Below, piece by piece: positions 35,188 to 43,395 of a stretch of DNA of 64,000 nt. How positions within the stretch are numbered: position 1 is the first letter of the stretch; every line of letters begins with the position of its first letter. A program made the translations under genes and the position numbers. The notes under the pieces were generated by a model that saw nothing but the letters and a program-made list of their open reading frames with translations, made no database searches and was not told the DNA's origin. Source of the DNA: Megaera polyxenophila (GTDB lineage: Bacteria; Pseudomonadota; Alphaproteobacteria; Rickettsiales; Rickettsiaceae). The stretch covers positions 992,001 to 1,056,000 of the forward strand of contig NZ_CP104166.1 in the NCBI RefSeq assembly GCF_029982035.1. Reading direction: 5' to 3'.

Positions 35188-36310
35188 ACCCACCAATTAA
35201 ATACCCGACTTAGGCGGCATATTTTACTTCTTTCGCCTGAAATAATCTTTTGATATGTTCTGGGTTATTTTGCAGAGTCCTTAGGTAAGATTTTAAATTC
35301 CCTTGGAGTTCAGATTTTGTAAGAGGTATATGTTTCCTATTTACATTTCTTTTTAAATCGTTGTTTAAATATTCATCCGGATTATGTTGCGGAGTATACG
35401 GAGGCAGAAAAAATAAAGAAATTTTCTTTTTATGTTTCCGAGTCCATATTTGTACTTTTTTGCTATGATGAACCTTGAGATTATCTAGGATTAAGAAGAT
35501 TTTTTTCTTGGAGTATTTTACCAACCTCCGTAAAAATTCTATAAATACATTTGTTTTTAGTGTCTCTTCGTACAGCATAAACCTTAGCTTACCGTTATTT
35601 GTAACAGTGGATATCATGTTTATACTAAATCTCTTCGATTTATGAATCACAACAGGGGTTTTTCCTTTTAAAGAATAGCTTTGTAATACCTGACACTCTT
35701 GTTTTATCCCTACTTCGTCGCACCAATGTATTTCTGCCTTTTCATATTCTGCTTGCTTGGCTATTGACGGATATTCTTCATCTAACCAAAATTGAACCCT
35801 TTTGGGTTGCTGCTCATATGCTAACTTCTTTGGCTTTTGTGCAGTATACCCCCATCTTCTTAAATATTCGCCTATTGTACTTAGGGGAAGAAAAAATCCA
35901 CAATGTTTTTTGATGAGTGCATTAACTGATTTTCTTGACCATAATGCTGATTTGATATTGTGATCTTCTGGTCTAGAGATATTTACGTACCCTTGTATTA
36001 TTTTACTTTGATCTTCGGTTATAAGCCTTTTCTCTCCTATCTTTCTACCTCTTAACTTCCCACTAATTGCGTACTTGTCGCCTCTCTTTTCCCTCCTTAC
36101 CCATTCATTTACTGTCTGGCGACTCACTCCTATTAATTCACCTACCGACGATTGACTCTCTCCTCTTTTTACTAGTTTTAGAGCAATCTTTCTCATCGAC
36201 GCTTGTGCGCTTATTGATAATTTCCTAAAATCTTCACTTTTTGACATTATTGCATTATACAAATTCCTTCCTTCTTGGCAATAGTTATGTCGGGTATTTA
36301 ATTGGTGGGT
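35188..36310 (-). mobile_element. IS630-family element, copy 2, between traA and traL
   Basis: The 1123-bp element has the same ends and length as 18950-20072. The TA duplication is at 35186-35187 and 36311-36312. It lies 7 bp beyond the traA stop, so it disrupts no gene, but it separates traA from traL and may block or alter read-through. Confidence 0.95.
35210..36262 (-). CDS. IS630-family transposase, copy 2
   Basis: The 350-residue protein is identical to the one at 18972-20024, with Asp182, Asp260 and Glu297 as the predicted triad. The open frame runs on upstream to 36325 and so adds 21 residues encoded by the IS end and traA flank; this is chance. The frame is intact. It is read in the same direction as the operon. 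Confidence 0.95.
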   Translation of the reverse strand: MYNAIMSKSEDFRKLSISAQASMRKIALKLVKRGESQSSVGELIGVSRQTVNEWVRREKRGDKYAISGKLRGRKIGEKRLITEDQSKIIQGYVNISRPEDHNIKSALWSRKSVNALIKKHCGFFLPLSTIGEYLRRWGYTAQKPKKLAYEQQPKRVQFWLDEEYPSIAKQAEYEKAEIHWCDEVGIKQECQVLQSYSLKGKTPVVIHKSKRFSINMISTVTNNGKLRFMLYEETLKTNVFIEFLRRLVKYSKKKIFLILDNLKVHHSKKVQIWTRKHKKKISLFFLPPYTPQHNPDEYLNNDLKRNVNRKHIPLTKSELQGNLKSYLRTLQNNPEHIKRLFQAKEVKYAA

Positions 36311-36317
36311 TAATAAT

Positions 36318-36662
36318 TTAGACAATACCGAATGCTTTTTCCGCCGCTTTAATCAGGAGTCCGCCAAGAGCCATCCCGCCGGCAGCACCGGCTATTTTTG
36401 TTTTTGGCTCTCCCGGAGTAAAAGCAAGGCCGGCAACTCCGCCTATGAATATTGCTACCGGTGTATACACCTTGCTAAAGGCAACGACAGGCTCAAAAAA
36501 AGCCTTGCCTCCCGCATCTAGATCAATTGCCAGGGCCTCCGGAATAAATACGGAAATTAACGCGCAAAAAGTTACTATTATTCTTCCGGAATTCATCTTT
36601 TTTATTATTTTAAGAAACTTTCTGTCTCGTTTATTCTTATAAACCAATTGTTTGTAGCTCAT
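36318..36662 (-). CDS. traA: TraA, F-like prepilin
   Basis: The 114-residue prepilin has a long leader that would be cut after EALA at residue 45, leaving a 69-residue mature subunit, nearly the F size (51-residue leader, 70-residue pilin). The mature part starts IDLDAGGKAFFEPV and has two hydrophobic segments (VYTPVAIFIGGVAGLAFTPG and AGAAGGMALGGLLIK). A start at the inner Met (36596) is also possible. It heads the tra operon, as in F. Confidence 0.8.
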   Translation of the reverse strand: MSYKQLVYKNKRDRKFLKIIKKMNSGRIIVTFCALISVFIPEALAIDLDAGGKAFFEPVVAFSKVYTPVAIFIGGVAGLAFTPGEPKTKIAGAAGGMALGGLLIKAAEKAFGIV

Positions 36663-36690
36663 TTTTATTCTTACTCTTTAGTTAAATTGT

Positions 36691-36873
36691 TTAGAAAAAT
36701 AGATTTACAAACCCCGTTGGGATTCTTGCTATTATCTCATGGAATTTTCCATGGTATCTTTCACCGGTAAGCTTTCGATCACGCTTCATACAAGCCATCT
36801 TGAACTCCCACAAATTTCTAAAATCTTGCAGGAGGATATATCCTAAAAATTCCTCCTTCTTCTCTTTGCTCAT
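36691..36873 (-). CDS. Small hypothetical protein upstream of traA
   Basis: It encodes 60 residues starting MSKEKKEEFLGYILLQ, rich in Lys, Arg and aromatic residues, with FRNLWEFKMACMKRDRK in the middle. A strong GGGAG lies at a proper distance upstream of the ATG, which supports translation. No family is recognised. It lies between the XRE-type regulator and traA, a place where F carries its own small regulators (traM, traJ, traY), but no similarity is visible. Confidence 0.5.
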   Translation of the reverse strand: MSKEKKEEFLGYILLQDFRNLWEFKMACMKRDRKLTGERYHGKFHEIIARIPTGFVNLFF

Positions 36874-36984
36874 CTATTTTTACTCCCTTCAGTTAATTTG
36901 ATTTATTTACGCATACCCTTTCTTTAACAGGGATTTAATAAGGGTATTGATTATGTCCTGATGGATACCCCTATAGCAGTGCGT

Positions 36985-37257
36985 CTAAATTTTCTTGCTA
37001 CCTTGCAGACTGTTATCACTTTTTTCAAACTCTTCGTAAAAATATGGTATCTCATGCTCCAGAGCTTTAGCTATTAGCAGTAATCTCGAAGCAGAAACCC
37101 GATTCGTTCCGTTTTCATACTTTTGTAGTTGTTGATAGGTTACATCTATTACTTTTGATAACTCAGCACGACTCAATCCTTTTGCCAGACGAAGGAAATA
37201 GATTTTCCTACCGATGAATTTATCCATTTGCTCCAAATAACTGCTTTTTCGTCCCAT
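36985..37257 (-). CDS. XRE-family helix-turn-helix regulator
   Basis: This 90-residue protein holds one lambda Cro/CI-type HTH: IGRKIYFLRLAKGLSRAELS, then KVIDVTYQQLQKYENGTNRV and SASRLLLIAKAL. Such proteins repress or activate nearby operons. It lies between the protease-autotransporter gene and the tra operon on the same strand, so it may control transfer genes. The next 100 bp downstream (36874-36984) contain no clear operator. Confidence 0.85.
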   Translation of the reverse strand: MGRKSSYLEQMDKFIGRKIYFLRLAKGLSRAELSKVIDVTYQQLQKYENGTNRVSASRLLLIAKALEHEIPYFYEEFEKSDNSLQGSKKI

Positions 37258-37288
37258 GACTGTTCCTCCCTTTTATTGTCAGTTTTTA

Positions 37289-38947
37289 TCAGATATTAAT
37301 CCGCAGCTTTCCATAAAAGCTGCTTCCAAAATAACGCCTGTAACGTGCCTGCTCATAACCGGCACTTGCCTCAAACCTTGAGTATGTAATCCCTATACTT
37401 GCTCCAAGTTTGTATGAATCTTTCAGCACAGGTATCCTGTAATCGGAAAGAACCAGCCCGCCGCTATTCCTTATCTTTAGTCTGTTTGATTTAGGGGAAA
37501 ATCCTGCTTCATACGCTGCTTTGATTTCAGGGATCAATTGGCATTCTCCAACTTGAAAAATCCCCGTTATAGCAATTCCTCCCTTAATTGCAGGTCTTCG
37601 AATAGCAAGCTTTTCAATCTTCAGATTTCCCTGATCCTTGCCCTTGAATCTTATGGTCTCATAAGAAATGCCAAGGTTTGGAACGACAAAGAGTTTAGCT
37701 ATAGGGTAATAATAATCAGCTACTAGAGATCCCCCGAGTAATTCCCCTTTTAATTTGAATCTGTTATTGCCGTTAATCAGGGAGTAATAGTTGACTTTAG
37801 CATCAACCTGACCGAGCCTAACCTCACCGCCGAGTACCAGCCTTTCATTCATGTTGATACTTCCGTAAAGACTACCGATAAGTGATCCGATATCACCGCT
37901 AAACCTGCTACCGGTATTATTACTGATATTACTTACTACGGTTTCAGAAGTGGATTTTGGCGTAAGTTTTGTCCGGTTATGATTTAGAGCAATACCAATG
38001 ATGGTATCGTCATCCAACTTGCCGTCAAAACCTATAGATCCTCCCGCAGATTTCTGCTTTACTTCCAGAGAATCCTGAGACTTGAATATGCCGCTTCCGT
38101 AGCTCCCCCGAACCCAGAGTCCGTAACCGGATTCCTCGTCTCCGCCGGATACACCCATATTGCCGGTATCAATCAGATACAGATGAGTAAGCCTGTCCGC
38201 TGTAGCTCCGGCAAAATTTGCCATATCGGAAAAGGCAACTCTGTTTACTGCTTCCACATACTTACCGGCTACGCTTCCTGCTATTATTTCAGCAGCTGTT
38301 ATTATTTTTGCCTGCAGGCTACCAAGGTGTAGAATACGGATGGTTCGTGCGTCGTTAATATTAGCAAGTAAAGCTCTTGCTGCTTCAGGGGTTAGGTTTA
38401 CTTGACTTAAACCCGCTAAAGCTATCAGATTCTCGGCAGTAAATGCTCCGCAACTCGATCCGTCGTTCTGCTGATGAACCCGCAAATCAACTATTTCGGC
38501 AGTCGGTAGTATCTTTTTTATAGCAGCGATGTACTGACCGCTCTCGCTATTTACTCCGCCGACGGGAGTGCCGAAAGAATCATTGTAAAATACGATAATA
38601 TTACCATCAAGCTTCCTCCTGATTGCAATCCCCGTCCAGTGATTATTATTCAGATTTACCGGTATCAGTGCAGGTTTTCCTGTTTGTGCCTCAAGCAAAG
38701 CAGCTGCTACTACATCCTTGATCAATTCAGTGTTGCTTGGTATTGCAGGGGCAATATATACACTATCACCAAGGCGATTCCTGATAACATTCCTGATATC
38801 TGAATCATCATACCAGTAACTAATATTGGCAATTTGGGAATTAGCCTCGGCCGTATATGAATTTAATACTGCAAAACCTGCCATAATTATTAATAACCTT
38901 TTAACTGCAGAATTTTTAATTTCTCCTTTCCTGATCATAAAAATCAT
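37289..38947 (-). CDS. Secreted Ulp1/C48-like cysteine protease fused to an autotransporter barrel
   Basis: This 552-residue protein has a signal peptide (cut near TAEA, residue 36), a CE-clan protease domain at about 40-200 and a C-terminal autotransporter-type barrel at about 272-552. The catalytic set is visible: His103 (NNNHWTGIAI), Asp123 (FYNDSFG), Gln159/160 and Cys166 (HQQNDGSSCGAF). An early SYWYDDSDIRNVIRN block matches the usual Ulp1 N-terminal motif. The barrel begins GYGLWVRGSYGSG and ends with FYGKLRINI, an aromatic-rich strand. CE-clan enzymes of intracellular bacteria cut ubiquitin or ubiquitin-like tags on host proteins, so a host-facing surface enzyme is likely. Substrate unknown. 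It is intact and lies inside the element. Confidence 0.85.
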   Translation of the reverse strand: MIFMIRKGEIKNSAVKRLLIIMAGFAVLNSYTAEANSQIANISYWYDDSDIRNVIRNRLGDSVYIAPAIPSNTELIKDVVAAALLEAQTGKPALIPVNLNNNHWTGIAIRRKLDGNIIVFYNDSFGTPVGGVNSESGQYIAAIKKILPTAEIVDLRVHQQNDGSSCGAFTAENLIALAGLSQVNLTPEAARALLANINDARTIRILHLGSLQAKIITAAEIIAGSVAGKYVEAVNRVAFSDMANFAGATADRLTHLYLIDTGNMGVSGGDEESGYGLWVRGSYGSGIFKSQDSLEVKQKSAGGSIGFDGKLDDDTIIGIALNHNRTKLTPKSTSETVVSNISNNTGSRFSGDIGSLIGSLYGSINMNERLVLGGEVRLGQVDAKVNYYSLINGNNRFKLKGELLGGSLVADYYYPIAKLFVVPNLGISYETIRFKGKDQGNLKIEKLAIRRPAIKGGIAITGIFQVGECQLIPEIKAAYEAGFSPKSNRLKIRNSGGLVLSDYRIPVLKDSYKLGASIGITYSRFEASAGYEQARYRRYFGSSFYGKLRINI

Positions 38948-38971
38948 ATTCTTTAACTCCGTGCGTATTTT

Positions 38972-40564
38972 TTACAGTTTGCTGTAGTAAGGTTTTTCGT
39001 TGCCATAACCAAGACCTACGGCAAAACCCATCGCTCCTGCTAATCTCACAATATGATGCATATAGTTATCTGATACCCAGTCCTTGACAAAACTGCTCGG
39101 AGCCCTTAAGGTTAATTTTCTTGAATTTTGATCAATACTTGCTTCCAGCTTGCTTATCCAATGCTGATCCAGTAATTTGCCCTGAGGTACTAAATCAATA
39201 AACTTACTTCGTACCGTTTCCCAGATATCACCGGATATTTGCTGTTCCTGTTCGGTGTTAACGGTTTGGCTATTTTTACCCAGAATGGCAGCATCACTAA
39301 ACTCATAATCAGATAAGCTTTTCTCTTTTGCGTCCGGTGTAACGATTTGTAACCTGCTAATAAACCCGGAACCTGCTTCATCAAAACTAATCCGGTCATG
39401 AGTAGATTGAGCCTGCTTCAGGATGATTTCCTCATCCGTTTTGCTAAGTTCCATATGTTTATCAAGATTTAAGATAATGACTCCTTCCCGGACATTAATC
39501 GATTTATAAGCCTTAAGCAGGTTATAGGCTTTGTCTTGAGACAGCACCGCTGCTATCAGCTTTTTAAAACATTGTTGCGGTGATACTTCCGGGTTATTTT
39601 CTATTTCGGTAAGGTATTGTTCTTTTGCTTCAAAACTGATTTCATCCTCTGTCATATTTTTCCTTATTCTAAAATTATCGTTGTTAACCTTTTCCGGTTG
39701 TCTTTTCTCATAGGTAAAAACCTTTCCCATATAATTTAAAAAAGCTTTCCTGCTTTTAAAAAACCTGTCAGTTAGACGTCTTGCCATGTCCTGCAGTATT
39801 TCGTTCATTACCCGAAGAGAAAATTCACGTTTCGATAATGACTGCAATTGATGACAGTCTTTCTGGGTTAAGGGATAAAAGTCTTTCAAACTTTTTGCGC
39901 TCTTGTCGGATATTGCATCAAAAGGATTTTTGCAAAAATTAGATGTAGATTCCCTGGATTGGAATTCGCTCTCTTGCGCGCTTACCTCTCCCCTTTCAGT
40001 AGCACCTGAATCCATAGATCTAGATCTATCTTTATTATTCTCTTCTTTATTCTTATCTATTCCTTGCAAATGAGGAGAGGGTGATACTAAAAAGTGGGAA
40101 GAATCAACTTTTTTAGAACTAAAAAAAAGTGGTTTACAGGAGTTTGAGCTATCCTGATTCTTACTTTCAGATAGCTGTAACGAATCCTTATGCAAATCAA
40201 TAAAAAGCCTGTTATTATATTCTTGTCCCCTTAAAGTTACATTACGGAATATTCGGGTAATAATTCCCATAGTTTCAAGTTTGACAAGAACTTTACGAAT
40301 TTTCTCCCGATTAAAACCAAACTTGCGTTCAAAATGAGCGTATGAAGTTTGCCATATATCTTCAGGAAATTTAGGTACGTAAGATATCTGACCGGTGAGA
40401 GGATCCCTAATTTCCTTAGGTCTATACCAGTAAACTATTTCAGATAGTATCGAGATCAAGGGCAGATCAGGCGATCCCCTACCGTTAGTAAACCTTACAT
40501 ACCATTCATCAGGGATGATATTTCCTCTAAAATTATACTGATTATCAAGCGGTAACATTTCCAT
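38972..40564 (-). CDS. Replication initiator-like protein with winged helix and DnaA_N domain
   Basis: The 530-residue protein has an N-terminal winged-helix region (SILSEIVYWY, SYAHFERKFGFNREKIRKVL, ETMGIITRIF), a low-complexity linker (about 145-215) and a C-terminal DnaA_N-like domain (residues about 445-515: DIWETVRSKFIDLVPQGKLL, LTLRAPSSFVKDWVSDNY). Unlike chromosomal DnaA it lacks an AAA+ ATPase. Similar DnaA_N proteins are known from Rickettsia plasmids and RAGEs. It starts 1 bp after a shorter paralog of its winged-helix part. It probably acts in replication of the excised element. Confidence 0.8.
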   Translation of the reverse strand: MEMLPLDNQYNFRGNIIPDEWYVRFTNGRGSPDLPLISILSEIVYWYRPKEIRDPLTGQISYVPKFPEDIWQTSYAHFERKFGFNREKIRKVLVKLETMGIITRIFRNVTLRGQEYNNRLFIDLHKDSLQLSESKNQDSSNSCKPLFFSSKKVDSSHFLVSPSPHLQGIDKNKEENNKDRSRSMDSGATERGEVSAQESEFQSRESTSNFCKNPFDAISDKSAKSLKDFYPLTQKDCHQLQSLSKREFSLRVMNEILQDMARRLTDRFFKSRKAFLNYMGKVFTYEKRQPEKVNNDNFRIRKNMTEDEISFEAKEQYLTEIENNPEVSPQQCFKKLIAAVLSQDKAYNLLKAYKSINVREGVIILNLDKHMELSKTDEEIILKQAQSTHDRISFDEAGSGFISRLQIVTPDAKEKSLSDYEFSDAAILGKNSQTVNTEQEQQISGDIWETVRSKFIDLVPQGKLLDQHWISKLEASIDQNSRKLTLRAPSSFVKDWVSDNYMHHIVRLAGAMGFAVGLGYGNEKPYYSKL

Positions 40565-40565
40565 A

Positions 40566-40955
40566 TCAACATACCTCCGCTTCCGATAAATCAGTTAAAC
40601 CGGTAATATTTAACCTAATATCCAGTTCTTTATGAATTTGATATCCTACGGTAATTTCCCGAAAAGAGCGGGTTATTATACCTGATCCGTGTAAATGGCA
40701 TGATGCTTTTTGCATATCTATTTTGCTCATACCAAACTTTTTTCGGAAATGTGCAAAACAGTCGGTTAAGATGAAATCCCCGTTATAATCACCGATCTCA
40801 TATCTTAAAGATAAAAGCTCGGTTATAATTACTGCTTCCGGCAATCCAAATTGGCATGGTGCAAAGATCGAGCCGTACGATTGAAAAAAAGGTAAATTAT
40901 TTTTAGTCGGGTCAGCAGCTTTATTGCACCCGTTTGCTTTTTGTGTTATGGTCAT
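40566..40955 (-). CDS. Winged-helix protein related to the adjacent initiator
   Basis: This 129-residue protein has CFAHFRKKFGMSKIDMQKAS and GIITRSFREITVGYQIHKEL, which line up with SYAHFERKFGFNREKIRKVL and GIITRIFRNVTLRGQEYNNR of the next gene. It contains the winged-helix part only, with no DnaA_N domain. It is encoded immediately upstream, with a 1-bp gap. It may be a DNA-binding partner or a regulator competing for the initiator's site. No family name is certain. Confidence 0.65.
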   Translation of the reverse strand: MTITQKANGCNKAADPTKNNLPFFQSYGSIFAPCQFGLPEAVIITELLSLRYEIGDYNGDFILTDCFAHFRKKFGMSKIDMQKASCHLHGSGIITRSFREITVGYQIHKELDIRLNITGLTDLSEAEVC

Positions 40956-41132
40956 ATCTGCAATCTTGTTTGGTTAAAACTCAGGTTGTACTTATTTGCT
41001 CGCCATAGATATCTTTCAGGTTTTGTAGGACTCAAGTAAGATACCGGGCGGGCATTTATCTTGTTTATAGTCCCTTTGGTGGTGAAAACCTCCATCTTCC
41101 AGATGGAAAAGCTTTAGCTTGTCTAATGCGCC

Positions 41133-41150
41133 ATGATGCGGTAGCATCAT
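41133..41150 (+). promoter_or_regulatory. Hairpin before the IS200 tnpA start
   Basis: ATGATGC (41133-41139) and GCATCAT (41144-41150) form a stem with a 4-base loop (ggta) just upstream of the tnpA start codon at 41157. In IS200 a structure at this place hides the ribosome site and keeps transposase low. The same hairpin lies in copy 2. Confidence 0.5.
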
Positions 41151-41156
41151 AAGTCT

Positions 41157-41594
41157 ATGACTTACTATAACAAAAGATCACATTCAGTTTTTTATCATCG
41201 TTATCATATAGTATGGATAACGAAATATCGCTATAAGGTACTTACTTACGACATAAAAAAACGTGTTCGGGAACTAGTGTTACAGGTAGCTGAGGAAATG
41301 AGTATAAAGATAGAAAATGGCGTTGTATCAAGCGACCATGTCCATATATTTGCAAATATTCCTCCGCATATTAAAATTAGTGAATTTGTTCAGAAAGCTA
41401 AGGGAAGATCATCTAAAAGAATACAGGAAGAATTTCCGATACTAAAAAAGAAATACTGGGGTAGACATTTATGGGGCAGAGGATACTTCAGTTCAACTAG
41501 CGGTAATGTTACAGATGATATGATTAACGAATATATCAACAAACACACTGACGCTCATGAGACCGACTTTACTTCAAATATTAGGCTAGAATGA
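41157..41594 (+). CDS. tnpA: IS200/IS605 TnpA transposase (HUH-Y1), copy 1
   Basis: The 145-residue single-strand transposase has the HUH motif His61-Val-His63 (SSDHVHIFANIPP) and a likely catalytic Tyr126 (DDMINEYINKH). The WGRHLWGRGYFSSTSGNVTD block is the usual signature. No tnpB accompanies it, so it is of the IS200 type, moved by peel-and-paste of single-stranded DNA. It lies between the replication genes and a small regulatory region, and breaks no recognisable gene. Confidence 0.95.
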   Translation: MTYYNKRSHSVFYHRYHIVWITKYRYKVLTYDIKKRVRELVLQVAEEMSIKIENGVVSSDHVHIFANIPPHIKISEFVQKAKGRSSKRIQEEFPILKKKYWGRHLWGRGYFSSTSGNVTDDMINEYINKHTDAHETDFTSNIRLE

Positions 41595-41872
41595 GCTTTA
41601 GCTTGATAAGCGACTTCTAGTCGCAAAGATCAAACTTTCATCTCTCAGATGAAAGTGGTTGATTTAACTAGGTCATAAATTTTATCTATACTTGGTTTGT
41701 TTCTAATTTTTTATACAACTATAAGTCCATAAAAACCTATAAGTGATTTCTTAAGAATATCCGGACAACTGATACTTGAAAACCCCGATTTATAACAGGC
41801 AACCGCAAATTCTATCGACTTCCCTAAAACAAGCCAAAAATTATTTTAAATCGTTGTGCCGGACGCAACTTT

Positions 41873-42136
41873 TTATCTAAAAGAATCAGCATGTAATGCT
41901 TCTCTAGGAAGAATATTTTTTTCAAGTTCCACATCAAATATCTGATCAGTCAGTCTATAAAAATCATTTGCCGAAACTGCTCCTCTTGTTACAAGGTAAA
42001 TCCTTGTCATAACCGGGGCTTTTGGTATAGAACCTTCATGTATGTATCTAAAAACTGCGCTCTTATTTACACCTATCATTTCTGCAAATTCTGGAATTGA
42101 TAATTTCTCTAGTTTAAGAAATTTTTCTAGACGCAT
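41873..42136 (-). CDS. Small helix-turn-helix regulator
   Basis: The 87-residue protein begins MRLEKFLKLEKLSIPEFAEM followed by IGVNKSAVFRYIHEGSIPKA, a phage-like HTH of the Cro/CI type. The C-terminal region has VTRGAVSANDFYRLTDQIFD. Upstream lie two inverted repeats (42211-42229 and 42313-42342) between it and a divergent gene, which fits an autoregulated switch. Family member not named. 41668-41872, downstream of it, holds no gene. Confidence 0.75.
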   Translation of the reverse strand: MRLEKFLKLEKLSIPEFAEMIGVNKSAVFRYIHEGSIPKAPVMTRIYLVTRGAVSANDFYRLTDQIFDVELEKNILPREALHADSFR

Positions 42137-42210
42137 AAAATGCTGAATCTTAAGTTAATTATCCCTATAGAAAACCACGGGTTGAGGATAATTACAAAGA
42201 ATTTTAAAAT

Positions 42211-42342
42211 GGTTGCGAGCAGCGCAACCACCTCATTAAATAATTAACGGAAATAAAATTCGTAAATCCTTATAAATACTCACATTCAGGTTAATTAAGC
42301 AGGGCAACTTACCGGTATTTTGGTTGCGTGCCGTAAATACCG
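42211..42342. promoter_or_regulatory. Inverted repeats in the divergent regulator region
   Basis: GGTTGCG-AGCAG-CGCAACC (42211-42229) is a perfect 7-bp-arm inverted repeat. CGGTATTT (42313-42320) and AAATACCG (42335-42342) are perfect 8-bp arms around a 14-base centre that again contains GGTTGCG (42322-42328). These lie between the divergent genes at 41873-42136 and 42409-42690 and are good candidates for operators of the HTH protein. Confidence 0.55.
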
Positions 42343-42408
42343 ATTGCAAAGACTATTAACCTATTGAACTATTGACTAAAGAAATTGTATATAAGTGATA
42401 TAAACAAT

Positions 42409-42690
42409 ATGAAAAAAATCAGGTATACCGAATCTACTACAACAATTACTTTAACTCATAAACAAAGGGCACCTGTTGCCAAAACATTATCGGTAACAGA
42501 AGAGCATTTTCTTGATTCAATAAAAACCGGTAGGTCACAACATGAAATATTTAATGGGATAGCAGCTAGTATCCTGGCATCTTGTCCGGATCAAATAGAC
42601 GAAAAAGAATCAAGAAAATTAGCCCGTAACTTGATAGGTTTTTGCCAAAAAATTATTGATCTTCAAATAAAACAGGATTTGCTGGATTAA
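42409..42690 (+). CDS. Hypothetical protein, divergent from the HTH regulator
   Basis: From the ATG at 42409 (MKKIRYTESTTTITLTHKQR) it encodes 93 residues, with a helical C-terminal half (FLDSIKTGRSQHEIFNGIAA, ESRKLARNLIGFCQKIIDLQ). A longer TTG start at 42385 is open. I do not recognise it. It is divergent from a small HTH gene and shares an intergenic region rich in inverted repeats, so it may be a regulator or excision factor, but no motif proves this. Confidence 0.55.
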   Translation: MKKIRYTESTTTITLTHKQRAPVAKTLSVTEEHFLDSIKTGRSQHEIFNGIAASILASCPDQIDEKESRKLARNLIGFCQKIIDLQIKQDLLD

Positions 42691-42849
42691 ATAGACAAAA
42701 TCAGTTATTTGCTCTTTATTAATACCGTTTATATTATAAATTAGTTAGTATCCATCAATTACTTTCTATTTTATAAACTCCTATTAATACGTGAAGGCAT
42801 GTACCCTACGAATATAAGGGATCAAGAAATATATGGATACATAGATCAG

Positions 42850-43270
42850 AGAGAAAGTTGCTAAAAAGTCAACGCCGACTGTAAGAATTATCGAGATTCA
42901 ATCTGTTAAGACTAGTCAAAAGGGGATCTATAGTATATGATGCCGGTAAAAAGTTAAGGGTAGAAATCGTCATATAACTACAGATATTCCTGGTTTAGCA
43001 TTATCATGCGAAATACAGGTATTTAACGTCCAGGATCGTGATGGTACCAAAAGAAGTGCTCGCAAAAAGTAGGGCAAAATATCCTACTTAACTTTAAGTT
43101 TACTTGCAATTGCTCGTAAAATTATTGATCAAATATATTTTTAGGTAATTCTTAAACGTTGGATAGTTGAAAGTATTCTTGGTTGGTTTAATAATTTTAA
43201 GCAAATGAAGGGACTATGAACATGCGATATGATTGTTATTACGTTGAAGGGCGCTAGCTGATCCTTAAAA
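42850..43270 (+). pseudogene. Degraded IS5-family (IS1031-like) transposase
   Basis: Pieces of a DDE transposase are readable across frames: YDAGKK, GRNRHITTDIPGLALS, IQVFNVQDRDGTKRSA, then KRWIVESILGWFNNFKQMKG. These match the usual GRKRHI...DT.G, V..ADVQDRDG and K.WIVER.FGWLN blocks in the right order. Stops and frameshifts lie between them. The rest of the 42691-43395 gap holds nothing I recognise. Confidence 0.7.
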
Positions 43271-43395
43271 AACTTTCAAGAGAGGTTATTGGGCTATTAA
43301 TTAGTTTCTGATGTAAAAAACGTGGATAAAAATAGCTTTAACATTTACAAATTAGCTTATAACTTGTTATTAAAAATCAATTTGATAAAAACACT

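Larger units (their letters stand above)
41064..41667 (+). mobile_element. IS200-type element, copy 1
   Basis: The 604-bp unit appears identical to 48911-49514, and the limits were set by comparing flanks. It has the subterminal hairpins of the IS200/IS605 group: CCATCT-tcc-AGATGG at 41092-41106 near the left end, and CTTTCATCT-ctc-AGATGAAAG at 41635-41655 near the right end. A GCGACT-tct-AGTCGC hairpin also lies before the right end. There are no terminal inverted repeats or target duplication, as expected. Confidence 0.88.

Noticed and set aside
38972..40564. Chromosomal DnaA
   Set aside because: There is no AAA+ domain and no DnaA-type DNA-binding C-terminus. Only the DnaA_N-like part is present, after a winged helix.
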